Assembly: GCA_902533945.1 (NCBI GenBank)
Contig: CACANS010000002.1
Span: forward strand, 1-64,000
Origin: an uncultured Pelagibacteraceae bacterium
Lineage (GTDB): Bacteria; Pseudomonadota; Alphaproteobacteria; Pelagibacterales; Pelagibacteraceae
Reading direction: 5' to 3'
Length of the DNA: 64,000 nucleotides
The notes below the pieces were generated by a model. It had not been told where the DNA came from. It did no database searches and saw nothing but the letters and a program-made list of their open reading frames with translations. Of the stretch, positions 33,184-43,625 are shown in pieces. Each line of letters starts with the position of its first letter. Within the stretch, counting starts at the first letter, position 1. A program made the translations under genes and the position numbers.

Positions 33184-33582
33184 ATGAATAAAAAATTCGA
33201 ACAAATAAGTATTAAATCTAGTTTTATGAAGCATAATGGTGGATTATTATTTAGAGAGATATCTAAAAATCAATTTGAATTCAAAACAAAAATTAAAAAA
33301 ACTCATTTAAATACTGCTGGAATTACTCATGGTGGTTATATTTCTTCTATTATAGATTCTGGCGCAGGAACTGGAGCATTTAGAGCATCTAAAAGTTCAC
33401 GTTGTGTTACAATTTCTTTGAATATAAATTTTATTTCTTCAACTAAACTGGATGATGAAATTATTGGTTTTGTAAAAGTTTTAAAGCGAACAAAGTCTAT
33501 GGTATTTTTAATATGTCATCTTAAAAGTAATAAAAAAATAATAGCTTCTGCTTCTGGAATTTGGAAAATTCTTAAAAAGTAA
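33184..33582 (+). CDS. PaaI-family hotdog thioesterase
   Basis: HLNTAGITHGGYISSIIDSGAGTGAFRAS hotdog signature. Confidence 0.85.
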   Translation: MNKKFEQISIKSSFMKHNGGLLFREISKNQFEFKTKIKKTHLNTAGITHGGYISSIIDSGAGTGAFRASKSSRCVTISLNINFISSTKLDDEIIGFVKVLKRTKSMVFLICHLKSNKKIIASASGIWKILKK

Positions 33583-35896
33583 TTTTTCTTCTATAATTTA
33601 AATATCCAAAAATAATTAACAGTATTGTGGCAAATGGATAAACAATAGCTTTATTTGGTCTATCTAAATTTTCTATCTTAAATTCACTAATAATATCTCC
33701 CATTTCAAGCCCTTGTTTTTTTGCCAAGCCATTCCATTTTATTGTATCAACTACAATTCTATTTTCTTCTTTTATTAAATTAACACCGTAGTCTTCTAAA
33801 TTAAAATTTTTTTCAAAACTATTTTTTTTAATAACAAATAATTTATATCGTTCACCATACTCACTTAATCTAGTTACTTTTAAATGAACTTCCCTATTTG
33901 GTTCTAAATTTATTGAGTTAATATTTTCAAAACTTTTATAATCATATTTAGGATAAAATTTATTAAGAACAAAATCCGGTGACAAAAAAGATATTGAAAT
34001 AATTAAAAAAATGATAATTTCATACCAACGAAGTTTATTAAAAAACCATCTTTGAGTAGCTGCAGTAAAAACTAATATTCCAACTAAAGATGTTATAATT
34101 ACTATCAAAGCATGCCAGATGTTATCTACTCCTATTAAAAGTAATTCATGATTAAATAAAAAAACTATAGGAAGAATGCCAGTTCTTAAACTGTACCAAA
34201 AAGCTTGTACTCCAGTTCTAAGCGGATCTCCTCCTGAAATTCCTGCTGCAGCATAAGAAGCAAGACCTACTGGTGGTGTTACATCAGCCATTAATCCAAA
34301 GTAAAACACAAACAAATGTACAGCAATAATTGGAAAGATAAATCCAGAGGCATTTCCTACATCAACTAAAACCATCGCCATTAATGATGCTACAACAACA
34401 TAATTTGCAGTTGTTGGAAGCCCCATTCCTAATAACAAACACAAAACTATAGTTAACAATATTAAAATTATAACATTGTCTCTAGCAACAGATTCTATAA
34501 CTATAATTAAATTTGTACTTAAACCTGTGGATCCTACTGCTCCAACAATAACACCCGCAGTTGCTATAGCAATTCCAACGGCAACCATATTTATTGCTCC
34601 CTTTTGAAATCCCACTATAGTTTGATTGAACCAAACTTTTAATGCTTCTTTAAAATTTCTTTGTTTGATTATTATATTTATTAAATTTACTAAAATGAGA
34701 GCGTTTGTTGCATAAAATATTGAATATGCAGCAGTAAATCTTAGATAAACCAACAAATATATTAAAACAAAAATTGGGATTAAAAAATGTAAACCTGACA
34801 AAAAAGTCTTCTTTAAATTTGGCACATCTTTTTCTTCCATTCCTTTAAGATTTAATTTTAAAGCTTCAAGGTGAGAAATATAAAATAAAGCAATATAAGA
34901 TATAACGGCAGGCAAAAAAGCATGTTTAACTACTTCAAAATAAGTAACTCCTATAAAGCTTGCCATAACAAATGCAGCTGCACCCATAACTGGTGGCATT
35001 ATTTGCCCATTTACAGAAGATGAAACTTCAATAGCACCAGCTTTTTCTTTAGAAAAACCAGTTTTTTTCATAATAGGAATCGTAAAAGTTCCTGTTGTAA
35101 CTGTATTAGCAACCGATGAACCTGATATCATGCCTGTCATACCAGATCCTAAAATAGCTGCTTTAGCAGGACCACCTCTCATTTTTCCAACCATAGCAAA
35201 AGCTAAATTTAAAAAATATTGTCCACCACCAGCAGTTTCTAAGAGAGCACCAAATAAAACAAATAAAAATATAAAATCGACTGAAACTCCAATTGGAATT
35301 CCAAATATAGCTTCCTGATCAAACCATTGAAATCCAACAAGTCTTTTTAACGAAAGTCCTCCATGAGAAATTATATCTGGTGCATATTGTCCAAAATATG
35401 AAAATAATAAAAAACATACTGCAATTACAACTAAAGGTATTCCAATTACTCTTCGAGTTGCTTCGAGTAGAATCAATATTCCAATCGATCCAATAATTAA
35501 CTCTATTGGTATAATATATTCTCCTAAGGTAATTTTTAAAAGAATACCTCCCCTATCTACCATTTGATCATAAAAAAAATAAATATAAAGACAGCAAAAA
35601 GCTCCTAGGACACTTATTAAAACATCTATGATTGTAATTTTTTTTGATCTTGAAATAGGAAATATTAAAAATGCCAATAATAATGCAAAACCTAAATGTA
35701 TAGCTCTTGCTGGCAAACCTTTGAACATTCCAAAATCAAACATGAATGGAAATGGAGATGCATACCATAATTGAAACAAAGACCAAATGATAGCGATGGT
35801 TGCAACAATTTTTAAATGTAGGCCTGTAAGATTTCTAGTCGGGGATAAATCCTCATGAATTTTACTTTCAATGTTTGACTCGGGTTTTTGATTCAT
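33572..35896 (-). CDS. TRAP transporter, fused 4TM/12TM permease (TAXI-associated)
   Basis: Many TM segments; GSGMTGMISGSSVANTVTTGTFTIPIMKKTGFSKEKAGAIEVSSSVNGQIMPPVMGAAAF is typical of DctM/fused TRAP permeases. ATG at 35896 preferred, because the track's TTG at 35932 lies in the hairpin. Confidence 0.9.
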   Translation of the reverse strand: MNQKPESNIESKIHEDLSPTRNLTGLHLKIVATIAIIWSLFQLWYASPFPFMFDFGMFKGLPARAIHLGFALLLAFLIFPISRSKKITIIDVLISVLGAFCCLYIYFFYDQMVDRGGILLKITLGEYIIPIELIIGSIGILILLEATRRVIGIPLVVIAVCFLLFSYFGQYAPDIISHGGLSLKRLVGFQWFDQEAIFGIPIGVSVDFIFLFVLFGALLETAGGGQYFLNLAFAMVGKMRGGPAKAAILGSGMTGMISGSSVANTVTTGTFTIPIMKKTGFSKEKAGAIEVSSSVNGQIMPPVMGAAAFVMASFIGVTYFEVVKHAFLPAVISYIALFYISHLEALKLNLKGMEEKDVPNLKKTFLSGLHFLIPIFVLIYLLVYLRFTAAYSIFYATNALILVNLINIIIKQRNFKEALKVWFNQTIVGFQKGAINMVAVGIAIATAGVIVGAVGSTGLSTNLIIVIESVARDNVIILILLTIVLCLLLGMGLPTTANYVVVASLMAMVLVDVGNASGFIFPIIAVHLFVFYFGLMADVTPPVGLASYAAAGISGGDPLRTGVQAFWYSLRTGILPIVFLFNHELLLIGVDNIWHALIVIITSLVGILVFTAATQRWFFNKLRWYEIIIFLIISISFLSPDFVLNKFYPKYDYKSFENINSINLEPNREVHLKVTRLSEYGERYKLFVIKKNSFEKNFNLEDYGVNLIKEENRIVVDTIKWNGLAKKQGLEMGDIISEFKIENLDRPNKAIVYPFATILLIIFGYLNYRRKITF

Positions 35897-35922
35897 TTGT
35901 GAAGAATACTTTACTACAAAAA

Positions 35923-35950
35923 AAAGGCCCAATAAATATATTGGGCCTTT
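35923..35950 (-). terminator. Intra-operon hairpin between TAXI solute-binding protein and TRAP permease
   Basis: Perfect inverted repeat aaaggcccaa-taaatata-ttgggccttt (10-bp arms), followed on the minus strand by a T-rich run. Confidence 0.8.
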
Positions 35951-35974
35951 TAAATTTAATTTAATCTACTTGTA

Positions 35975-36979
35975 TTACATTAATCCAGCTTCTTTATAGT
36001 ATCTAACTGCTCCTTCATGTAAAGGTGCTGATAAACCATCAGCTATCATATCTTCCTTTTTTAAAGGTGCAAAAGCAGGATGTTGTTTTCTAAAATCATC
36101 AAAATTTTCAAAAACTGCTTTTACAACTAAATAAACAAGATCTGCTTCAACGGCATTACTAGTAACTACAGTAGCTTTAACTCCAAAAGTAGTTACATCT
36201 TTTTTTTGTCCAGTATATGTACCTTTAGGTATTGTTGCTGAAGCATAATAATCTGCACCATCAATTAGACCTTGAACAGGTCCACCTGTTAAATTAATTG
36301 GCAATGCTTTAGCTCCGCAAGTAGCAGCTTGCTCCATAGCACCATTTGGAAATCCAACTGAATATCCAAAAGCATCTATTTTACCATCACAAAGTGCTTT
36401 AACTTGTTCAGATGAAGTAAGTTCAGTTACAGATTTAAAGTAACTATTATCTACTCCCATTGCTTTCATAAGCTCTTCCATTGTTCCTCTTTGCCCAGAA
36501 CCGGGGTTACCTATGTTAACAACTTTACCTTTTAAACCATTAAAGTCTTTAACTTTTGCTTTTTTTCTAGCCCAAATTTGGAAAGGTTCGTTGTGAACTG
36601 AAAAAACAGCTCTTAATCCTTCAAACTGTTTTCCTTCCCATTTACTTGAACCATTAACAGCATGAAATTGCCAGTCAGATTGAGCTACACCGAATTGAAA
36701 CTCGCCATCTTTGATTTGACCAATATTGTAATTTGATCCACCAGTTGATGGAGCTGTACATCTGTAAGCTTTATCTATACCTTTTTTTCTTCCATGTTCT
36801 TTTGCTATTGCAGATTTATGCAACATTTTACAAATTGCGTTTCCAGTTTGGAAGTAAACTCCAGTTGGTCCGCCTGTTCCTATCGTGAAAAACTCTGCAG
36901 ATTTTGCAACTGTTGTAAATGACAACGATGCTACAAAAATCAAAAGAGCACTCGATAAGGAAGTAAGTATTTTTTTCAT
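35975..36979 (-). CDS. TAXI-family TRAP transporter solute-binding protein
   Basis: Signal peptide, then EFFTIGTGGPTGVYFQTGNAICKML...CTAPSTGGSNYNIGQIKDGEFQFGVAQSDWQ; strong GGAGGGG Shine-Dalgarno before ATG. Confidence 0.93.
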   Translation of the reverse strand: MKKILTSLSSALLIFVASLSFTTVAKSAEFFTIGTGGPTGVYFQTGNAICKMLHKSAIAKEHGRKKGIDKAYRCTAPSTGGSNYNIGQIKDGEFQFGVAQSDWQFHAVNGSSKWEGKQFEGLRAVFSVHNEPFQIWARKKAKVKDFNGLKGKVVNIGNPGSGQRGTMEELMKAMGVDNSYFKSVTELTSSEQVKALCDGKIDAFGYSVGFPNGAMEQAATCGAKALPINLTGGPVQGLIDGADYYASATIPKGTYTGQKKDVTTFGVKATVVTSNAVEADLVYLVVKAVFENFDDFRKQHPAFAPLKKEDMIADGLSAPLHEGAVRYYKEAGLM

Positions 36980-37001
36980 TTTCCCCTCCGCTATTGTTAT
37001 T

Positions 37002-37016
37002 TTAGAACGATTCTAA
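37002..37016. promoter_or_regulatory. Operator-like palindrome upstream of TAXI solute-binding protein
   Basis: ttagaa-cga-ttctaa, a perfect 6-3-6 dyad in the 68-bp intergenic region. Confidence 0.4.
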
Positions 37017-37047
37017 TCAAAACTTTGGGGATGAGTCTATAAAAAAA

Positions 37048-38274
37048 TTAAGTTGATTCAGCCCAGTCTTTTAGTCTTTTTGTGCCTTCAACTATCTTTG
37101 GAGCAAATTTATGAACTAATTTATTATCTAATTTATTTTGATTTGACAAATTATCCATAAAATTTTTTCCATCAAAATCAGTAAAGCTTAATCTAGCAAT
37201 AAGTTTATTCTTAAGGAAACCAAAGTCTGAACCTGGCAATAATGCAACTCCCGTATTATCCAGTAAATTTGTGCACATTTCTTCTGAGTTTTTAAACTTC
37301 ATATCCAAAAATTCAGGCATTAGATAAAAGCCTCCTTGAGGTTTATTAATTAAAATTTTATTGGATCTTAAGTTTTCATAGACATATTCTCCAACTAACT
37401 TAAGAATTTTTCTTGAATTATTTAAATAATTACTATGGTCATTTTGATAGGCTGCAATAGCTGCATACTGAATTGGGGCACTAACTGATGAAAATGTTTC
37501 ACTTGCAAGAACTTTCAATGAATTTTTCAATTTAGCTAATTCATTAGGAATAACAAAGTGTCCTAATCTCCATCCACCTGCTGCACACCATTTACTAAGG
37601 CCACTACTTATAATTGTTTGTTCAGGACAATAATTTGAAATAGATTTAAAAGTATCACCAAAAGATAATTCTGCATAGATTTCATCTGACAAAACTAAAA
37701 TATTATTTTTTTTAACAATTCTACTTATTTCTTCTAAGTTTTCACAAATTTGTCCTGATGGATTATTAGGTGAATTTAAAAATAACAAATAATTTTTATC
37801 TCTATTTTTTGAAATAATCTTTTCAATATCTTCAGAGGTTGGAAACCAATTTTTTTCTCTATTAGTTTCTAACCAATGCACTTTGTTTCTTCCTAAAATT
37901 GCTTGTGGTTCGTATGATACCCAGCTAGGGATAGGTAATATAACCTCACCATCAAAAAGCATTTGTAATAAAAACATTAATTCTTTAGTACCAGGTCCTA
38001 TTAAAATATTATCGGCTTTATAGTTATAATTTTTCCTAGATGATTCAAATTTTGCTATTACTTCTCTTAATTCAAGCAAGCCTTGCATAGGTAAATATTT
38101 ATTTCGAAAAGAATTTTTTTTTAATTCTAAATTAACATCCTCTGGTATTTCAAAAGGAGATTGGCCAAAACCAAATTTAAAAATCTGTTTTCCTTTTAAT
38201 TCCAATTCCTTAGATATCTCATTTATTCTTAAGGTTGATGATATTTTTAAATTTTTTACTACTTCTTTAATCAT
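37048..38274 (-). CDS. Aminotransferase class I/II (PLP fold type I)
   Basis: LFLNSPNNPSGQICENLEEISRI...LSDEIYAELSFGD...SGLSKWCAAGGWRLGHFV. Confidence 0.9.
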   Translation of the reverse strand: MIKEVVKNLKISSTLRINEISKELELKGKQIFKFGFGQSPFEIPEDVNLELKKNSFRNKYLPMQGLLELREVIAKFESSRKNYNYKADNILIGPGTKELMFLLQMLFDGEVILPIPSWVSYEPQAILGRNKVHWLETNREKNWFPTSEDIEKIISKNRDKNYLLFLNSPNNPSGQICENLEEISRIVKKNNILVLSDEIYAELSFGDTFKSISNYCPEQTIISSGLSKWCAAGGWRLGHFVIPNELAKLKNSLKVLASETFSSVSAPIQYAAIAAYQNDHSNYLNNSRKILKLVGEYVYENLRSNKILINKPQGGFYLMPEFLDMKFKNSEEMCTNLLDNTGVALLPGSDFGFLKNKLIARLSFTDFDGKNFMDNLSNQNKLDNKLVHKFAPKIVEGTKRLKDWAEST

Positions 38275-40230
38275 TTAAATTTTTAATTCCTCTAAATTCT
38301 TAAACTCTTTTAATATTTCTGGGTTTGCTAAAGCCTGAATATTTTTTACATTATTACCATCTATTATACTTTTTACAGCTAATTCAACAATTTTTCCATT
38401 TTTGGTTCTTGGAATATCTTTTACACTTAATATTTTTGATGGCACATGTCTTGGGGATGCATCTTTTTTAATCAACTTTCTAAGTTTTTCTATAAGAATT
38501 TTATCGAGTGTGAATGGTTCATTTAAAACAACAAATAAAATTATTCTAACATCATTATCCCAGTTTTGGCCTACAACAATTGCCTCTTTTATTTCTTTAA
38601 AACCTTCCACAACAGAATAAATTTCTGATGTGCCTAATCTAACTCCACCTGGGTTTAAAGTGGCATCTGATCTTCCATAGATTATATATCCACCCGTTTT
38701 TTTTCTCTCTGCATAATCTCCATGATGCCATACGTTTCTATATCTATTAAAATATGCCTTTTTATATTTTAAATTTTTTTCATCATTCCAAAACCTTTTC
38801 GGCATCGAAGGAAATGAATTTTTACAAACTAATTCACCTTTTTTATTTAATATAGATTTTCCTTTTTCATTAAAAATATCTACATCCATACCAAGTCCAT
38901 TATTCTGAATTTCTCCTCTCACAACAGGACTATATATATTGCCTAAAACAAAACATGACACAATGTCGGTACCTCCAGATATTGATGCTAGATGTATATT
39001 TTTTTTAATATTTTTATAAACATAATCAAATCCATCTTCAGATAATGGAGATCCTGTAGAACAAATAGTTTTAAGATTTTTAAGTTTAAATTTTGCTTTT
39101 GCAGAAAAATTTAATTTTTTTAAAGTATCAATATACTTTGCACTTACACCAAAAAGTGTAATTTTTTCTTTTTCAATAATTTCAAATAATAGGTCTTTTT
39201 TTTTATACATTGGAAACCCATCAAATAAAACAATTGATGCTTTTGATGCAAGAGAACTTATAAGCCAATTCCACATCATCCAGCCACAAGTAGTGAAATA
39301 AAAAATATTATCTTTTGGCTTAATTTCACAATGTAGCTGATGTTCTTTTAAATGTTGCAACAAAACACCACCCACACGATGACATATGCATTTGGGTTTG
39401 CCAGTAGTGCCACTGGAATATAATATTGCCAAATCATGTTCAAAATCAAACTTTTTGAAATTGATTACATTTGCCTTATAATTTTTTATATTTTTCCAAG
39501 TAAATATCTTATGTTTTTTAATCTTCTTAAATTTTAGATAACTCTGACCAGGATAGTTTATAATTAAAACTTTCTTAATTGATTTTATCCTTTTTAAAAT
39601 TAGAGGAAGTCTATTAATAATATTTATTTCTTTTCCATTGTAATAGTATCTATCTGCAATAATTAATAATTTTGGTTGAATTTGCGAAAATCTTTCAATA
39701 ACGCCATTGATTCCAAAATCTGGAGAACATGAAGACCAAATCGCTCCTATTGCTGAGGTTGCCAAAAAGCTTTCTACACTTTCAATTATATTAGGTAAGT
39801 AAGCAGCTACTCTATCATTTTTTTTTACTCCAATTGATTGAAAAAAATTAAATACTTTATAAGTATTTAGATTTAGATTTCTCCAACTTCTATATTCCCT
39901 AAAATCATTTTCACTTATAAATGTTATAGCTTTAGAATCGTCTTTTTTTGAAAGTAAATTTTCTGCAAAATTTAACTTGGAATTTATTAAAAATTTATGT
40001 TTAAAAATATTTCCTGAAAAGTTAAATCTTAATTTTTTATATCCTTTAACATTAGCAAAATCCCAAATAGAACTCCAAAATTTTCTAGGATTTTTTAAAG
40101 TCCATTTTAATAATTTTGAATATTTTTTTGATATTTTATATTTATAATTATTTGATAAAAATTTTTCATACTTAAATAAATTAGATTTTAGTTTTATATT
40201 TTCAGATGCTTCCCACAATTTTTTAATCAT
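38275..40230 (-). CDS. Acetoacetyl-CoA synthetase (acetoacetate-CoA ligase)
   Basis: 651-aa AMP-forming ligase: LYSSGTTGKPKCICHRVGGVLLQHLKEHQLHCEIKPKDNIFYFTTCGWMMWNW; GGYIIYGRSDATLNPGGVRLGTSEIY. Confidence 0.9.
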   Translation of the reverse strand: MIKKLWEASENIKLKSNLFKYEKFLSNNYKYKISKKYSKLLKWTLKNPRKFWSSIWDFANVKGYKKLRFNFSGNIFKHKFLINSKLNFAENLLSKKDDSKAITFISENDFREYRSWRNLNLNTYKVFNFFQSIGVKKNDRVAAYLPNIIESVESFLATSAIGAIWSSCSPDFGINGVIERFSQIQPKLLIIADRYYYNGKEINIINRLPLILKRIKSIKKVLIINYPGQSYLKFKKIKKHKIFTWKNIKNYKANVINFKKFDFEHDLAILYSSGTTGKPKCICHRVGGVLLQHLKEHQLHCEIKPKDNIFYFTTCGWMMWNWLISSLASKASIVLFDGFPMYKKKDLLFEIIEKEKITLFGVSAKYIDTLKKLNFSAKAKFKLKNLKTICSTGSPLSEDGFDYVYKNIKKNIHLASISGGTDIVSCFVLGNIYSPVVRGEIQNNGLGMDVDIFNEKGKSILNKKGELVCKNSFPSMPKRFWNDEKNLKYKKAYFNRYRNVWHHGDYAERKKTGGYIIYGRSDATLNPGGVRLGTSEIYSVVEGFKEIKEAIVVGQNWDNDVRIILFVVLNEPFTLDKILIEKLRKLIKKDASPRHVPSKILSVKDIPRTKNGKIVELAVKSIIDGNNVKNIQALANPEILKEFKNLEELKI

Positions 40231-40393
40231 AAAAAAATTATATTGAATTATTGTTATTTATGTTACTGTTCATCTGATAAAATTTCAAAATGAGAACTTT
40301 TTCCTTAGTGATTCGGTCATGTTTTAGTCCATTTTTGTTCTTTAACCATAACAAGATATAGTAGGAGAAAAAAAATATATACCAAAAATAGAA

Positions 40394-42877
40394 ATGATTA
40401 AAAATAAAATAACTGCAGTTCTGGGGCCTACAAATACAGGAAAAACCTATCAAGCAATTGAAACATTACTTTCATTTGATGACGGAATGATTGGTTTTCC
40501 TCTAAGACTTCTCGCCAGGGAAGTTTATGACAAAGTTGTTAAAAGAATAGGTCAAGAAAAAGTAGCTTTAATTACTGGTGAAGAAAAAATTATACCAACT
40601 AATGCAAAATACTATCTTTGTACTGTGGAATCAATGCCGATAGATAAAAAATTGGAATTTGTTGCTGTAGACGAAATTCAAATGTGCTCAGACCATGAAA
40701 GAGGTCACATATTTACTGAAAGATTATTAAATTTAAGAGGTGAAAAGTTAACTATGTTTTTAGGTTCTCATACAATTAAAAATATTATTGAAAATCTTGA
40801 TGAAGATACAGAATTTGTAAATAAGAATAGATTGTCTAAATTATCATTTGTTGGACATAAAAAAATATCCAGAATTGATAGGAAAAGTGCAATTATAGGT
40901 TTTTCTGCAGAGGAGGTTTATGCAATTGCTGAATTGATTAGAAGACAAAAAGGAGGCGCTTCCATTGTAATGGGTTCATTAAGCCCAAAGACAAGAAATG
41001 CTCAAGTAGAATTATATCAATCTGGAGACGTGGATTATTTAGTAGCTACCGATGCTATTGGAATGGGTATAAATATGGATATAAATAGTGTCTATTTTTC
41101 TAACATAAAAAAATTCGATGGAAAAAAATCAAGAAGATTAAACCTACCTGAAATAGGTCAAATTGCTGGGAGAGCCGGAAGATTTTTAAACGATGGTTTT
41201 TTCGGTATTACTGGTGAATGTGATCAAATTAATTCTGTAGATGTAGAGCTTTTAGAAAAACATAAATTTGAAGAAATAAGAAATATTTTTTGGAGAAATT
41301 TTAATTTAAATTTTTCATCAACAGAAAATTTAATAAAATCGTTGGAAGTCAAACCACCAGCTAATTGGTTAAGAAGAATTAGTGAATGTGAGGATGAAAA
41401 AGTTTTAAAGTTTTTAATAAAAGACAAAGAAAAATATAAAATTCAAAATAATTCTAATAATTTAAAAGTATTGTGGGAATGTTGTCAAATTCCAGACTTT
41501 GTAAAAAAAACATATGGTCATCATTTACAAGTTGTAATTAAAGTTTTCGAATTTTTATCTAGTAATAATGGAAAGGTTCCCAGTGACTATATGAAAAAAC
41601 AGTTAAAGTCACTTGATAATCTTGAGGGTAATGTAGATTCCTTATCAAATAGAATAGCTAATGTTCGAACATGGTCATATGTTGCAAATAAAATTAATTG
41701 GGTAGAAAATCAAGATTATTGGATAGAAAGAACAAAATATTTAGAAGATAAACTTTCTGATAGATTGCATGAAGAATTGACAAAAACTTTTATTGATAAA
41801 AGAGCAAGTATATTGGCAAGAGGACTAAAACAAGACTCAAAATTAGAAACTAAAATAATTGACCAAAAAAAAGTTACAATAGACAATCAATTTATTGGCG
41901 AAATTGTTGGTCTTAAACTAAATCTTGATCTTAAAGCAAACACTTTAGATACAGATATTAAATCTTTAAGAAAAGCAGCAAGACAAAATATAGGTCCTGA
42001 ATTTTCTAGAAGAATAAGTGAAATAATTGACTCTAAAATGATTGTGTTGCAAGATAATTTTAAAATAACTTGGCAAAACAACACGATCGCAAAGATTATA
42101 CCAGGAAAAGATTATTTATCTCCAAAAATTGAAATTATTGTAGATGATATTATAGAATTAGAAGATCAAAAAAAATTAATTTTATTTTTAAATGATTGGT
42201 TAGAAAATAAAATTAAACAAACTCTTAAAAATCTATTTGAGCTTAAATTAATTAATGAAAAAAACTCAAATATTCGAGCTTTAGCTTACAGACTTTATGA
42301 GAATAATGGAGTAATCAAAAGAAATGAATCTAGTGATTTAATAAAAAAACTAAATAACGAGGAAAGAAAAATTTTAAGAAAATATGGAGTAAAATTTGGA
42401 AGATATCATATTTTTTTGTTCAAACTTCTTAAACCTGACGCAGTCAAATTAAGATTGACATTATGGAAAAATTTTCACAAAAAAAATATAAACTTTATTT
42501 CACCTAAATTTGGATTAAATTTTTTGCCTATAAATGAAAAAATCGACAAAAATTTAATGTTAATTTGTGGATTTGAAAATTTTAAAAATTTATATATAAG
42601 AATTGACATCTTAGAAAGATTATTTGTAAAATTGATTGAAAGTAATAAAACCAAAAATAAAGAAATAAAATTAAACCCTGAAATGCTTAATTTGCTCGGA
42701 TGTAATAAAGAAAATTTTTTAAAATTGATAGAATTGATGGATTATAAACACTTTAATAAGGAAAATGAAATTTTTCTTAAATATACTCCAAAAAAAAAAC
42801 AATTTAGAAAAGAAAGTTCAAAGCAAAAATTTTTTAACAACGCATTTAATAAACTCAAACAAATTCAATTTAAATGA
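40394..42877 (+). CDS. SUV3-like superfamily 2 helicase
   Basis: ITAVLGPTNTGKTYQAIETLL, DEIQMCSDHERGHIFTERLL, VATDAIGMGINMDI, GQIAGRAGRF. Confidence 0.88.
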   Translation: MIKNKITAVLGPTNTGKTYQAIETLLSFDDGMIGFPLRLLAREVYDKVVKRIGQEKVALITGEEKIIPTNAKYYLCTVESMPIDKKLEFVAVDEIQMCSDHERGHIFTERLLNLRGEKLTMFLGSHTIKNIIENLDEDTEFVNKNRLSKLSFVGHKKISRIDRKSAIIGFSAEEVYAIAELIRRQKGGASIVMGSLSPKTRNAQVELYQSGDVDYLVATDAIGMGINMDINSVYFSNIKKFDGKKSRRLNLPEIGQIAGRAGRFLNDGFFGITGECDQINSVDVELLEKHKFEEIRNIFWRNFNLNFSSTENLIKSLEVKPPANWLRRISECEDEKVLKFLIKDKEKYKIQNNSNNLKVLWECCQIPDFVKKTYGHHLQVVIKVFEFLSSNNGKVPSDYMKKQLKSLDNLEGNVDSLSNRIANVRTWSYVANKINWVENQDYWIERTKYLEDKLSDRLHEELTKTFIDKRASILARGLKQDSKLETKIIDQKKVTIDNQFIGEIVGLKLNLDLKANTLDTDIKSLRKAARQNIGPEFSRRISEIIDSKMIVLQDNFKITWQNNTIAKIIPGKDYLSPKIEIIVDDIIELEDQKKLILFLNDWLENKIKQTLKNLFELKLINEKNSNIRALAYRLYENNGVIKRNESSDLIKKLNNEERKILRKYGVKFGRYHIFLFKLLKPDAVKLRLTLWKNFHKKNINFISPKFGLNFLPINEKIDKNLMLICGFENFKNLYIRIDILERLFVKLIESNKTKNKEIKLNPEMLNLLGCNKENFLKLIELMDYKHFNKENEIFLKYTPKKKQFRKESSKQKFFNNAFNKLKQIQFK

Positions 42878-43302
42878 TTAATATATTTAAGAAAAATAAA
42901 GATCAGAAAGTTAAAGATAACGAAAAATATACAAATATAGCTGCTTTATTAATTCATGCTGCAAAGATTGATGAACAATATACTGAAAAAGAAAAAAAAA
43001 TAATTAAAAAAACTCTCGAAGAAATATCAAATAATAAAATAAAAGTAGATGAAGTAATTGCTGATGCTGAAAAGTTAGATAATAATTCAAATCAAATTTT
43101 AGATTTTACTAAAACGATTAAAAATCTTGAAGAAAATCTAAAAAAACAATTAGTAGAAACACTTTGGAGAATTATTTATTCCGATAAAAATGTAGACCTA
43201 TATGAATCTAGTTTAATGAGAAGATTAACTGGATTACTTTATATAGACTCAAAAACCTTAGGTGATATAAAAAATAAAATTTCTAATGAAAATTTAAAAT
43301 GA
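42874..43302 (+). CDS. TerB-like domain protein
   Basis: [29 protein letters not shown]...[32 protein letters not shown], TerB-like helical pattern; overlaps both neighbours by 4 nt. Confidence 0.75.
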   Translation: MINIFKKNKDQKVKDNEKYTNIAALLIHAAKIDEQYTEKEKKIIKKTLEEISNNKIKVDEVIADAEKLDNNSNQILDFTKTIKNLEENLKKQLVETLWRIIYSDKNVDLYESSLMRRLTGLLYIDSKTLGDIKNKISNENLK

Positions 43303-43625
43303 CTTACATAGTTAATGAAAAATGTATTAAATGTAAACTTATGGATTGTGTAGAGGTATGTCCTGTAGATTGTTTTTATGAGGGAAAAAATATGCTTGTA
43401 ATTAAACCTGATGAGTGTATAGATTGTGGCGTTTGCGAACCTGAATGCCCAGTGGACGCGATAGAACCTGATACAAATGTTGGAATAGAGAAATGGTTAA
43501 AAATAAATACAAAATATTCGGAGATTTGGCCAAATATTTCAGAAAAAAAAGATCCACCTAAAGATAACGAAAATTATAAAAATGAAGAAAATAAATTTGA
43601 AAAATATTTTAAAGAAAACCTTTAA
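43299..43625 (+). CDS. fdxA: Seven-iron ferredoxin
   Basis: [47 protein letters not shown]. Confidence 0.95.
   Translation: MTYIVNEKCIKCKLMDCVEVCPVDCFYEGKNMLVIKPDECIDCGVCEPECPVDAIEPDTNVGIEKWLKINTKYSEIWPNISEKKDPPKDNENYKNEENKFEKYFKENL

Noticed and set aside
35897-35932. Upstream TTG start of the TRAP permease
   Set aside because: It lies within the strong hairpin; the ATG at 35896 is a better start.
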